Part shown: one piece after another, positions 12,801 through 23,827 of the stretch | Position numbering within the stretch: the stretch's first letter is position 1 | How the letters are laid out: the number at the start of each line of letters is the position of its first letter | Source: Ziziphus jujuba | Lineage: Eukaryota; Streptophyta; Magnoliopsida; Rosales; Rhamnaceae | Assembly (NCBI RefSeq): GCF_031755915.1 | Contig: NC_083383.1 | Span: forward strand, 19,271,001 to 19,335,000 | DNA: 64,000 nt | Direction: 5' to 3' | The notes under the pieces: generated by a model | What the model was told of the DNA's origin: nothing | What the model saw: only the letters and a program-made list of their open reading frames with translations | Database searches by the model: none | Position numbers and translations under genes: made by a program

Positions 12801-15800
12801 ATGAGAAGTCAAGCATAGCACCCACGGCTTCACCACCTATCCAAGAGGGCAAGATCGAACATTCACATCAAGGTAAGTATTCTAAACCCGAGACTAAGGG
12901 GAAAAAGAGTGAGGAAGCTGAGAGGGAGAAAAAAAATGTAAAAGCTGAAAGCATGAGAAAGAAAGTGAAATCCGAAAGTGGAAAAGAAAAAGAAAGGAAA
13001 AAAAGAAAAAGAAAATTTATCTTAGCCTTGGTGGCATTTTTGAGTAATAAACCATTACCTGTCATAATTTATAAATGCTTATTTAAATCATCAAGCTAAC
13101 TTTGAAAAGCTTGAATTACTAAGTTATATTACTTCTCTTTTACAGGAATTTGCAGATGTCTTTCCAGAGGAGATTCTAAGTGGTTTATCACCTATTTGAG
13201 GGATTAAACATTAAATTAATTTTAGTCCTGGAACTGCAATTCCTAATAGGCTTGCATATAAAAGCAATCCCGGGGAGACAAAAGAGCTACAAAGCTAGGT
13301 AAGTGAATTGCTTGAAAAATGTTATATTCGTGAAAGCATGAATCCATGTGCTGTCCTTGTTTTATTAATACCTAAGAAAGATGGATCATAGTGCATGTGT
13401 GTAGAATGCAGGGTCATAAATAATATAACAATTAAGTATAGACATCCTATTCCTAGATTAGATGATATGCTTGATAAATTATATGGTGCATGCATGTTCT
13501 CTTAAATTGATTTAGGAGTGGGTATCATCAAATTAGAATGAAAGAGTGGGATGAATGGAAAACCACATTTAAGACTAAATATGGATTGTATGAATGGTTA
13601 GTAATGCCTTTTGGTTTAACTAATGCACCTAGCACTTTTATGAGGTTAATGAATCATGTCATGCGTCCATTCATTGGAAAATTTATGGTAGTATATTTTG
13701 ATGATATTCTAGTGCATAGACGAAATCTTGATGAACATGTAGAATATCTTAGGTTAGTTTTAAAAATACTTAGGAAGGAAAGGTTATTTGCTAACATGAA
13801 AAAGTGTAATTTTTGTCAAGATGAACTTGTTTTTCTAGAATTTGTTGTAAGTGCTGCAGAAATTAAAGTTGACCAATCCAAGGTTAAAGCCATACAAGAG
13901 TGGCCGAAACCTACATCAATTACCCAAGTAAGGAGTTTTCATGGTTTGGCTACCTTCTAATGAAGATTTATTAAGGATTTTTGCACCATTGCAGCACCAT
14001 TAACCGAAGTTGTCAAGAAGAATGTTGGATTCAAATAGGGGAAGCACAAGAGAAGTCTTTTAATTTGTTGAAAGAAAAATTAACTAATGCGCTTTTATTA
14101 ATTTTGCCAATTTTTTTTAAAACTTTTGAAATTGAATGTGATGCTTTGAGTGTAGGTATTGGAGCTTTTTTGATGCAAGAAGGAAGGCTCATAGCATGCT
14201 TTAGTGAGAAGTTACATGGAGCTGTACTAAACTATCCAACCTATAACAAAGAGATATATGCTTCGGTAAGAACTTTGGAGACATGGCAACATTACTTGAT
14301 GCCGAAGGAATTTGTGATTCATACGGATCATGAATCACTAAAGCATATTAAAGGCCAATGGAAGATGAACCAAAGGCATGGGAAATGGATTGAATTCATC
14401 GAAACTTTTATTTATGTTATCTGCTACAAAAAATGTAAGAAAAATATGGTTACCGATGCATTATCCCAAAGATATGTATTGTTTTCTACCTTAGATGCTA
14501 AATTGCTTGCATTTGAACAATTGAAAGAACTTTATGAGCATGATAGTGACTTTGGTGAAATATTTAAAAAAAAATTTAAGCATGGTTATAATAAATTCTA
14601 CATTTTTTAGCGATATTTATTTAGGAAAAATCAACTTTGTATACCTAATTGTAGCATTGGGGAATTACTAGTTAGGGAAGGTCATGGTGAAGGTTTAATG
14701 GGTCATTTTGGAGTCGTAAAAAATTTATCCTTACTGTAAGAATATCTTTATTAGCCCAATATGAAGAGAGATGTGGAAAGAATATGTAAGAGATGCTTAA
14801 AATGCCGAAAATCCAAATCTAGATTGAAACCGCATAGATTATACCTACCTATGCCAATCCCATCACATCCTTAGGTTGATTTGTCAATGGATTTTGCTCT
14901 TGGTTTACCTAGGTCTAGGAATGGAAAAAAATTCAATTTTTGTAGTTGTTGAGAGGTTCTCTAATATGACACATTTTATTACATGTAATAAAACTGATGA
15001 TGCATCTAATGTGGCTAATTTATTTTTAGGGAAATAGTAAGACTATATGGAATGCCTAGGACTATTGTTTCAGATAGGGATGCTAAATTTTTGAGTTACT
15101 TTTGGAAAACTTTATGGGCTAAGTTAGGGACTAAACTTTTATTTTCAACTACTTGTCATCCCGAAACTGATGGACAAACTGAAGTAGTAAATAGGACTTT
15201 GTCTGCATTGTTAAGGGCTTTAATTAGTAGAAATTTAAGAACATGGGAGGAATATTTGCCACATGTGGAATTTGCTTATAATAGATCTATGCATTCAGCT
15301 ACTAAATATACTCCATTTAAAATTGTTTATGGTTTTAACTTTTTGACTTCATTAGATTTAACATACTTACCTTTAAGTGAATGTGCTAATCTGGATGGAA
15401 AATAAAAAGTTGAATTTGTTAAGTAGATTCATGAGAATACTAAAAGCAAACATTGAGAAAAGAATGGAGTAATATGCCAAGAATGCTAATCAAGGCCGAA
15501 TAAAGGTTGCATTTGAACCTGGAGATTGGGTTTAGTTGCACTTAAGAAATGAGAGGTTCCCGGAGCAACGAAAGTTAAAGCTTATGCCTCGAAGGGATGG
15601 ACCTTTGCAAGTCTTAGAGAGGATCAATGAAAATGTCTACAAACTTGACTTACCAGGTGAGTCTAATGTGAGTGCTACATTTAATATTGCTGATTTATCT
15701 CCATTTGCTGTAGGTGATGACTGTGATTTGAGGACAAATCCTTTTCAAAAGGAGGAGAATGATGAGAATCCATCCGTACCTGTACAACCGACTACCTATT

Positions 15801-15822
15801 AGAGTGCTGATCTTGTATAAAT
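9823..15822 (+). pseudogene. gag-pol of the family 1 Ty3/gypsy element
   Basis: Gag starts near the ATG at 9823 and has the retrotransposon gag core at 10296-10673 (WWNNKEG..., TWKQMKGAMRKRF, LQSLSQGYRTVDDYY). After the nested LTR, the zinc knuckle at 12118-12165 reads CFKCQG then a stop, and its last Cys is replaced by Tyr. Protease remnants lie at 12380-12670. Reverse transcriptase (13140-13960) keeps [12 protein letters not shown] and the VVYFDDIL catalytic motif at about 13690, after several stops in its N-terminal half. RNase H follows at 14080-14480 ([17 protein letters not shown]). Integrase follows at 14690-15530 ([42 protein letters not shown]), then a [14 protein letters not shown] tail that runs into the 3' LTR. 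It cannot be translated as one protein. Confidence 0.8.
10815..11978 (+). mobile_element. Solo LTR of family 1 nested in gag, perfect 5-bp duplication
   Basis: It begins TGATGTGATTCTGCCC and ends GGTTCGTATCA. The flanks CCTTT at 10810-10814 and CCTTT at 11979-11983 are identical. The gag coding sequence of the host element is interrupted here and resumes toward the zinc knuckle at 12118. So the host element was already present when this copy landed, and its internal part was later lost by LTR-LTR recombination. It includes three consecutive 'cttttctctactttc'-like units at about 11584-11625, unique to this copy. Confidence 0.9.
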
Positions 15823-16856
15823 GACGACGGGGCCAATCATGAAGGCACAAGATAAGAAATTCAAGGAAAACCAGGTTAGCTTCATAGAAGGTGTGATTTA
15901 AACACAAGAGGGCATGACAATACTCGAAAATCGAAAGCCCATCTTATGCATCTAAGTTATAAAGGCGGAAATAGACCTAGCAAGCTATTTTGGTGTTTCT
16001 ATGGACTTTGGATAGTAAGGAATGAATTTATTGGTTTATGAACATGATCGAGTACTCCAAGGGACCATCAAATCATGCTAAGATGGAAGCAAAAGCATTC
16101 AAATCCAACATTTGCACATGAAGCTTCATGTTGGCTGAAAATCATCAATTTGGCGCTGATTTTGACTTCTTTTGTTGATGAAGCAAGTTTGACTTATTCC
16201 AATCAAGGACAGCATATGGGAATCAATATTAATCCTATTTGGAATCCTACATGACATATTAGAGCTGATTTGGAGCCTAAATTAGCTGGTGATTAGACAA
16301 AGACAGCTTAGTTATAAAACTACTCAACTAGTTTCCTAATTTAAACCTTGACTTTTCTTTTATAAAATAGTCTTTAATTTTGATTTTTATTTATTTATTT
16401 GCTGGAAAAATTACTTTAGGAAAGTTATAATTTTATTATTTTGGTTGTAAAATTAATTAATTCATATTCTAAAATAAAAGAATTAATTAATCCAATTTAG
16501 TTTAGGAAACATAGAAAATTAGGCCTTTCAGTCCTCTTCTATGTTGGCTGAATTTTACCCTAATGTTTCTAGGATTTTTGTTTTTTGACTTTAACCTATT
16601 TAAAGGCTTATTTTTCAATGAAAAAAAATTTATGCGAAGAATTCTCTTTATTCTCTTTGAATACCTAAAACATCAAATAGAGATCGAGTGTTTTAGTTTG
16701 ACTTATCAATAGGACATGCATCACTTATTGTGGCATTTTCATCATATACCAAGGTTCCTAATCACAAGTTGATTAGGGGTTAAAGTGACCATTAGAACTT
16801 AAATTTAATTGTGTTCCGGGCTAATATAATATGAGGTTAGGAGCAAGTCAACCTCA
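15760..16856 (+). repeat. 3' LTR of the family 1 element, right end lost
   Basis: It starts TGATGAGAATCC directly within the pol reading frame and follows the 5' LTR at 7551-8684 closely, including 'aggcatgacaatactcga'-type coding tract positions and 'cctatttaaaggctta' at about 16597. After 'gagcaagtcaacct' the expected 'aggttcatatca' is replaced by unrelated sequence. Confidence 0.8.
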
Positions 16857-17021
16857 AATGATTGTTTTATATCATTCCATCAAAGTCCATTTTAATTTTA
16901 GTTTCCTTTTTTACCCTTATTCATACCATTCTATATATTTATAATGTTGCTTTAAGTCAGTTAATGCTGAATGGTTAGGGTGCTCCTAATCTCGAATGCA
17001 TTAGGCGCTTGACCAAAATCA
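16857..17021. other. Unassigned spacer between two gypsy copies
   Basis: These 165 bases match neither the element leader nor pol. They join the broken 3' LTR to an integrase piece that starts abruptly at 'gatggcacattttatt'. Probably a deletion or recombination junction. Confidence 0.4.
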
Positions 17022-18953
17022 AAGATGGCACATTTTATTGCATGTAATTAAACTGATTATGCATCTAATGTTGCTAATTTATTCTTTAAGGAAATTGTGA
17101 GGTTGCATGGAATGCCTAGAACTATTGTTTCGAATAGGGATACTAAGTTCTTAAGTTATTTTTGGAAAATTTTATGGCCTAAGTTAGGAACTAAACTTTT
17201 ATTTTTAACTACTTGTCATTCATAAACTGATGGACAAATTGAAGTAGTAAATAGGATTTTGTCTGCATTGTTAAGGGCTTTAATTATTAGAAATTTAAGA
17301 ACATGGGAAGAATATTTGCTACATGTTGAATTTGCTTATAATAGATCTTTGCATTCAGATACTAAATATACACCATTTGAGATTATTTATGGTTTTAATC
17401 CTTTGACTCCATTAGATTTGACACATTTATCTTTAAGTGAACGTGCTAATCTAGATGGAAAGCAAAAAGCTGATTTTATGAAGCTAATTCATGAGAAGAC
17501 AAAAGTAAACATTGAGAGGAGGACGGAACAATATGCAAAAAATGCTAATCAAGGCCGAATAAAGGTTCTATTTGAACCTGGAGATTAGGTTTGGTTGCAT
17601 TTAAGAAATACTAGGTTTCCCGAACAAAGAAAGTCCAAACTTATGCCACGTGGAGATGGACCCTTTAAAGTTTTGGAGCAGATTAATGAAAACACTTACA
17701 AGCTTGACTTACCGAGTGAGTATAATGTTAGTGCTACATTCAATATAGCTAATTTATCTCCTTTTCTTGCAGATAGTGATTTTGATTTGAGGGAAAATCC
17801 TTTTCAAGAGGAGGGGAATGATGAGAATCCATCCGTATCCACACAACCGACAACCTGCTAGAGTGTAGATCCTATATAGTTGAAGACCGGGCCAATCACT
17901 AGGGCTCAAGCCAAGAGATTTAAGAACAACATGGTTGGATTTATATAAGGAGTTATCAATTCTTAAAAGGGCTTATCAATACCCAAAGATTCAAAGCATG
18001 TTTTAAGCATCCAAGTGGTGAAGGCTGATATTGAACCGAGTAACCGTTTTAGTGCATTTTTGGACTCTGGGCAACAAGGAATGGATTCATATCTTCATGA
18101 ATTCAATTGATATCACCAAGAAGCCATGGAATCATGTCAGGGTAGAAGCAAAAGTGTCTAAATTCAGCTTGTGCGCACAACACCTTAACTTGGCGGAAAA
18201 TGCATCAAATTGGCGTTGGCTTTACTGTATTTTATTGATTTGGCATTTTCTCTTTGTTTCAATCAATGGCAACATATGGGAATTATAATTAATCCTATTT
18301 GGAATCCTAAATGGCACATTGGATCTAATTTGGAGCCTTTACAAGCTGAAAATTGGTCAAAAATAGCTTAGTTGTCAAACTAGTCAATTAGTTTCCTAAT
18401 TTGAATTTAACTTTTTGTTTTAGGAAATTATCTTTTATTTTAGTTTTTATTTGTTTAATTCCTAGACAAATTAATTTAGGAAAGTTATAATTTAATTATT
18501 TTAATTGTAAATTAATTAATTCCTAGTTCAAAATAAGGGAATTAATTAATCCAAATAGGTTTAGAAAAGTATGTGAAATTCGACCAACACTTATTTTCTA
18601 ATCTTAATGGCCGAATTTTACCTAGCTAATTAGAGTTTATTGTTTTGTGACTTTAGCCTATTTAAGGGCTTATGTTCAATGAAAAATCAGCTTACATATT
18701 ATACAGAAAATTATTTATGAGAAATAATTGTTTTTGTTCTCTTTAAACACCTAAAACACCATTAGAGAGTGAGTGGTTTAATTTGATTTATCAAAAGGAC
18801 ATCCATCACCTATTATGGCGTTTTCATCATATTCCAAGGTTTCGAATCATAGGTTGATTAGGGGTTCAGGTGACCATAAAAACTTGAACTTAATTTTTCG
18901 ATCTGAGCTAATATAATACGGGTTTAGACGCGAGTTGACCTAGGTTCGTATCA
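17022..18953 (+). mobile_element. 5'-truncated family 1 Ty3/gypsy copy (integrase plus 3' LTR)
   Basis: Integrase begins mid-domain at 17022 and runs to about 17818. Motifs: [20 protein letters not shown], then [69 protein letters not shown]. In-frame stops occur near 17225 and at 17587-17589. The 3' LTR (17819-18953) starts TGATGAGAATCC and ends CTAGGTTCGTATCA. Everything upstream of the integrase core is missing. Neither flank shows a matching duplication (aactc follows), as expected if the 5' part was removed by deletion. Confidence 0.82.
17819..18953 (+). repeat. 3' LTR of the truncated family 1 copy
   Basis: It has complete LTR termini. The coding tract LKTGPITRAQAKRFKNNMVGF is clear at about 17880-17945, and coding-like sequence (an 85-codon open frame) continues to 18288 deep inside the LTR. 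Promoter-like 'cctatttaagggctta' is at about 18657. Confidence 0.85.
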
Positions 18954-19745
18954 AACTCCTCAATCCATTCCTATTACTAAGCAATACGTCAAAGGGGTAC
19001 ATGCCGACTTCCTAATAACTTTCACTAAACCAGGGTTAGGTTTGGCCGAGAAGAAGACCCCACCTCCAAAAGACAAAATACAAAAGGGTGGAAATTGAGA
19101 AATGTTTAATTTGTTCAAGGCCCTATATCTCAAGAATGCTTGTTTTCAGGACAAGTATGAAGACCTCCATGAATTGCTATCCAATTCATCATCATTGAGA
19201 GGTTCCAATCTTCATATGCTTATCATTGTAAGTGATTTTCCAATTTTGTATACGTAGAAAAATTTTGTTACATGTTCAAATTCCTTCAAAAATAACTTCT
19301 ATTTGTTCCCTCCTCTAGGTTTTCTAAAATGAAATCATTCTATTCGATACGTGGAGCGGGCAGACTTGGATTCAAAGAAATGGGAAGCTAACTGCAAGGA
19401 TCTTCATGGACAAATTGACAAGTTGACCAAAGAATTCAGGGTGTCCAATGACAATTTGGTTGCTTTTGACATTAAAAGGCACGAGAGGTCCAAAGTTGAA
19501 AAAGCCAAGAAGATTGCATAGGACGAGAAGGACTGTGTTGATAAAAATGTAAATGGAGTTCAAAAACAAAATTTCCTTACTTAGGACAACTTGTAATTGG
19601 AGAAAAAATAATCTCAAAAAGCATGGAAAGCAGTTCAAGAATATAGAAACTTTGCCTACCTCAAGGGCCAAAAAGAAATTAAACAAAAGGTCAAAGATGG
19701 GCATCTTAAGTTTTTAGAAATCAGCATGTCAATATCGTTTACCAA
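18954..19745 (+). pseudogene. Unrecognised coding remnant with coiled-coil part and one intron
   Basis: From 18955 one frame reads TPQSIPITKQYVKGVHADFL..., with a single stop near 19097, to SSLRGSNLHMLII and a good donor (GTAAGT at about 19229). After an acceptor-like 'cctctag' near 19319 another frame reads YVERADLDSKKWEANCKDLH..., a charged, heptad-like coiled-coil segment rich in Lys, Glu and Asp (DKLTKEF, KRHERSKVEKAKKIA), with stops from 19519. I do not recognise the family. It may be the downstream part of the locus beginning at 6043, separated by 11 kb of retrotransposon, or part of another transposon-encoded protein. Confidence 0.35.
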
Positions 19746-19771
19746 ATCTCATGCAATGCTCCACAAACCCC

Positions 19772-21835
19772 TCAAAGACTCAAAAGGATCGCATAATGAT
19801 CACAAATAGATAAAGGCAAGTTACGAACATGAGCATTAAGGAGCATATCTACCCTCCATTGAAGGAAAAACTCAATCCAAATACTGTTAAATATTTGCAG
19901 CACCAATTCACCCATTATTCCAAGTGAATATATGTCCGATAAAAGAATTTTACATAATTGGCAATCATTAAAAGAATGACAAAACAGATCCATTTGAGCA
20001 GGAAAATGATCACAAACCCCCAACTTATCAGATAAATACACAATTTCTATAAAATCACCAATGACAAACCAATCCAAAGAAGAAAAAGAAAACTTAAACA
20101 GCATAACAATTCCCATGAAAAATGACACAAGCTAGTATCTGAATTCCCATAGAAACAAATCAACCAAAATTATTCTTTTTCTGGATACACAACCATAGAA
20201 TTAATATGACCCATTGAAAAGCTTTTGAATTGCCATAGAAATATTACAATTCCAAAGCAATGCCAAACCTCCACCTAATCCCATACAGTCTACTCCAAAG
20301 CATCCACCCATGTTTATCAAGATGCGAATGCCTTCAAGCTGCCTTTGCATTATACGTGTCTCCATTAGAAGCACAATATCGAGATTTTCATCCTTGAGCA
20401 TTTTATAAAATGCTTTAAGTTCCATGGGTTCCCAATCCAATAGACATCCCAACTAAAAATTTTCATTGTTTGTGGAGGACCATAGCCCAATGCTCGCCAC
20501 TTATGAAGGTTGAACATCCTCTCCAACATTATTACCTTATTTCATAATAGACTCTTTTGATCTTTTAGAACAAAAAATAACTAATCTTACCTAGAATCTT
20601 AGAGGAACGTTTCCTAGCATTGGTACTAATTAATAATATTCAATCCCCTACCTTGACAAGCAAGCTTTTTCCATTGTTTTAGGTCTAGTCCAATTGTCCC
20701 ATTTAAATTAATATTAGAAACTAACCAGTTTGAAAACCAACTAATCTTCAAGATCACCATCCATACTAACCATATTGTTTGTATTACCATTAGTCACATA
20801 AAATTCAATAATTATGTTGTCCCCCACTAAGGCAATTGTTCATTGTTTAATCAACCACATTTGCTCCAACAACATCATCATTATTCCCAATAGCAGCATT
20901 ACTAATAGTAGTATCCACAACATTTTTATAACTAACTATACTTCCATTTACCTCCTCACCATCCGTACGCTTTTCTACCATTTTCCGCTATCAAGAACCA
21001 CCATTTAAATTTGATTGTTGCAGAAATAAACCAAAAAAAAAAAAATTATTGATCTTGAGATTTTAAATCATTACTATGTTTTTTTTTTTTTTTTTGGGTA
21101 GAGACGTATTGCTTGATGGCCCCGTGCATAATCAACTACCATATTGTTTTGAAGAGCTAGACACCTTAAGGCAACAATCCTTTTAAGTGTGCCCCAATTT
21201 CCCACAAATAAAACAAAATTCGGGCAATCGCTCATACTGAAATTCAACTCAAAATGAATTATCCTATTCAATTTTAATTTTCATAACCTTTCTCAAAGGT
21301 TCTGAAATATCCAAACGAATTTGTATCTAAAGGAACCGATCCCAACATCTAGCATTTTCACTTGAGTTGACCTGAATTCACTCAATCATTGACCAATTAG
21401 CATTGCTAGTTCCTCGGTCATGCATAGGAGAGGGACATTATGAATTTGAACTCAAAAGTCAGCCACAATGGTACATACAAATTAAGACAAAGATAAACTA
21501 GACACTTCACCCAAAATGACCAAAGATTGATCAAAGTGCCATAGTGCTCCATGCAAAGCATTTTACTTATCCTCAAGAGATGCAAATTGGCAAACAAACC
21601 CAGCCCCCTGAATTTCATTAAATTGAACAAGACGTGAAGTTCTCCACGATGCTAACATCATCTCTTGGAAAGCTCTTTTATTGAACCAATGCTTTGTATG
21701 AAACAGGACCAGCAAACATAACTCTAAGTCCATATTTGTAGATAACCCTTTGCTATGATTAACAATTAAAAGGAACACTCATCATCAGTGAGTTGTAATT
21801 TCTAGTTAAACAAAGTTGAAACCTCCTCCATAATT
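19772..21835 (-). mobile_element. LINE (L1-type) with ORF1 and endonuclease start, reverse transcriptase missing
   Basis: On the minus strand ORF1 begins near 21832 (MEEVSTLFN, then KLQLTDDE). It continues with the DUF4283-like part at 21660-21420 (FNEIQGAGFVCQFASLEDK) and the CCHC zinc-knuckle region at 21270-21170 (HFELNFSM, CPNFVLFVGNWGTLKR..A, a decayed C-x2-C-x4-H-x4-C). ORF2 begins near 20466 (MKIFSWD) and shows the AP-endonuclease: LDIVLLMETR at 20370-20340 with the catalytic Glu, GGCFGVDCMGLGGGLALLW, and DWFVIGDFIEI at 20070-20035. Stops and frameshifts are frequent. The element stops near 19772 before any reverse transcriptase, so its 3' half is absent. Confidence 0.75.
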
Positions 21836-23600
21836 ATCTGTCTTTGCAAACCACTAAATTAGATCCAAAAAACCTAAGTATGTCCAAAAAATCTCCAATC
21901 CAAAAAGGAATCTGAATAACTAAAGAAAACTGTAAAGACGTTAAAAAATAAAATAATAATAATAATAAAGGGACAAAAATCTACCTAAACTCGCCAAAAA
22001 ATGAGGAAAAATCTCTAGCAATAAATCCTAGAAAAAACCCTAATGCTAATGGAGTAGGGACCTTTAATATATAAAGCTATATTATTGATCCTTGTTCTAC
22101 CAAGATGTTTACCATTGATTAACAAAATTGCATATATTAATCTAGACATTCACAAAGAGGGGAAAAAAACAAAAATAAAAAAGAAACAAAAATTAAATTA
22201 AAAATTAAAAAAGAAAGAAATTGAACGATAAGAAGAGAAAAAAATTGAAACTAGAATTGATGCAACCAAAAAAAAAAAAATCAAAGACGAAAAAAAAAGA
22301 AAAAAAGAACAAAGGTTGAAAAAAGAAAACAAAGGCTAAAAAAAGGGGAAACATACAAAGGAAAGGAAAAGGAAGATAAGATAAATATATATATATATAT
22401 AATAAATAATAATAGAAGAAAACAAAAGAGGAAAATAAGAAAAAAAAAAAAAAGTCATACGGTTGGGAAAAAAAATAAAAATAAAATTCTAAGAAAATGA
22501 AGAAACAAACATTTAAAAAAAAAAAAAGAATTAAATGAATTACAAAAAGTCTAATCCGGATAGAATAGTTTTCTCATCCCGTTGCAGGGAATAAGTTAAC
22601 CCATTCTAAAAGATTATTTAGGCCCAAAATTTTTAGTAGTGTTAGTTGTTTAATTGATTACACCAAACATTGAGATTCAGACTATTTTATTACAATCCCA
22701 ATATTAATCCTGCCCACCAAATTGGGCCCTGCGTAAATTGCAAAGAAAATATGAATATTCGTTTAGAAATTCAAGAGTGCCATATTTGAACATCAACATG
22801 TATATATATATATATATATAAAATCATGTTTAATCAAATCTTTAATATCAAAATTAATATTAAATTTTTTTTTTCAATTTTTTGATAAACATCAAAAATT
22901 GAAATTTAAAATTATATTTATTAATTATCCAATTCTGATAAGTTTATTTTCTTTGAAGAAAATTCTAATATTTTATTACATCTCTATTTTATTATTTTTA
23001 AATTTTAAATTTTAGTATTTAATATGATCCAAAGGTTGATGAATGGAGAAGAAATGGATAGTTTATATTTAGGTAATTTATTCAAAAAATAATAATATGA
23101 TCCAAAGGTCGATAAAAAAAATTTAATATTAATCTATTAGATTATTCTAATGTGAACCTGACTACATATCGTCATTCTCATATTGTGTACTTTTATTTAT
23201 ATGTAGATCATGCACATTCTTTCAAGAATACACATTGTTCCGAATAAAAATTTATCTAAAATTCCACACCCAAAAAAAAAATTAATATGTATATAATAGA
23301 AATTCTATGGCAAGTGTCATTAGTACATACAAAGAATATCAAACTTTTTGTATATGTTTGCCACTGAACAATCCAAATAACAATGAATCTAATCAATTTT
23401 TAATATTAGGTACAGGTTTAGATCAAAAGTGCGATGAAAATATCTATCATCCTGTATTTTAACATATGATTAAAAATAAAAAAGAAATAGAAATAAAATT
23501 AAAAAGAAACTTATAAAAAAGATTGAAAAAAAAAAATGAAGCTTTTAGTATGTCTGAAAAGTTAACGATTAAATGGAACCATAGACTTAAAAGTGTCGAA
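21836..23600. other. A/purine-rich low-complexity and AT-rich intergenic DNA
   Basis: 21836-22060 may be the 5' leader of the LINE. 22140-22540 is almost pure A/G on the plus strand with many A runs. (TA)n runs lie at 22385-22400 and 22799-22820. A 'caccaaacattgagattc' phrase near 22661 is reminiscent of MITE ends, but no pair was found. No gene is seen. Confidence 0.5.
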
Positions 23601-23827
23601 CTAATAAGATCAGGTTCATGGATAATTTGCCTTCAATTCAATTTACACCTCCCACATTTGAAGGTAAAGAAAACAACAAATTTATGGTTTATATCTACAG
23701 TTATGATATATACATTACAAACCATGCCAACAACAACAACCTCTGTTGTAACCAAACATCATCCAACCTCCAAAAAGAAGGAAAGAAAATGCATTTGTAA
23801 TCAGCGGTGTAGAAGAGAGCAAGAAAT

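Larger units (their letters stand above)
7551..16856 (+). mobile_element. Ty3/gypsy family 1 element, nearly full length, dead
   Basis: Order: 5' LTR (7551-8684), leader (8685-9822), gag, protease, reverse transcriptase, RNase H and integrase (9823 to about 15822), then a 3' LTR from 15760. A family 1 solo LTR is nested in gag at 10815-11978. The gag-RT-RNase H-INT order and absence of a chromodomain fit plant Ty3/gypsy. The 3' LTR loses its normal ending after 'gcaagtcaacct' (about 16855), so no target duplication can be matched to ggtta at 7546-7550. Numerous stops and frameshifts make it non-autonomous. Confidence 0.82.
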
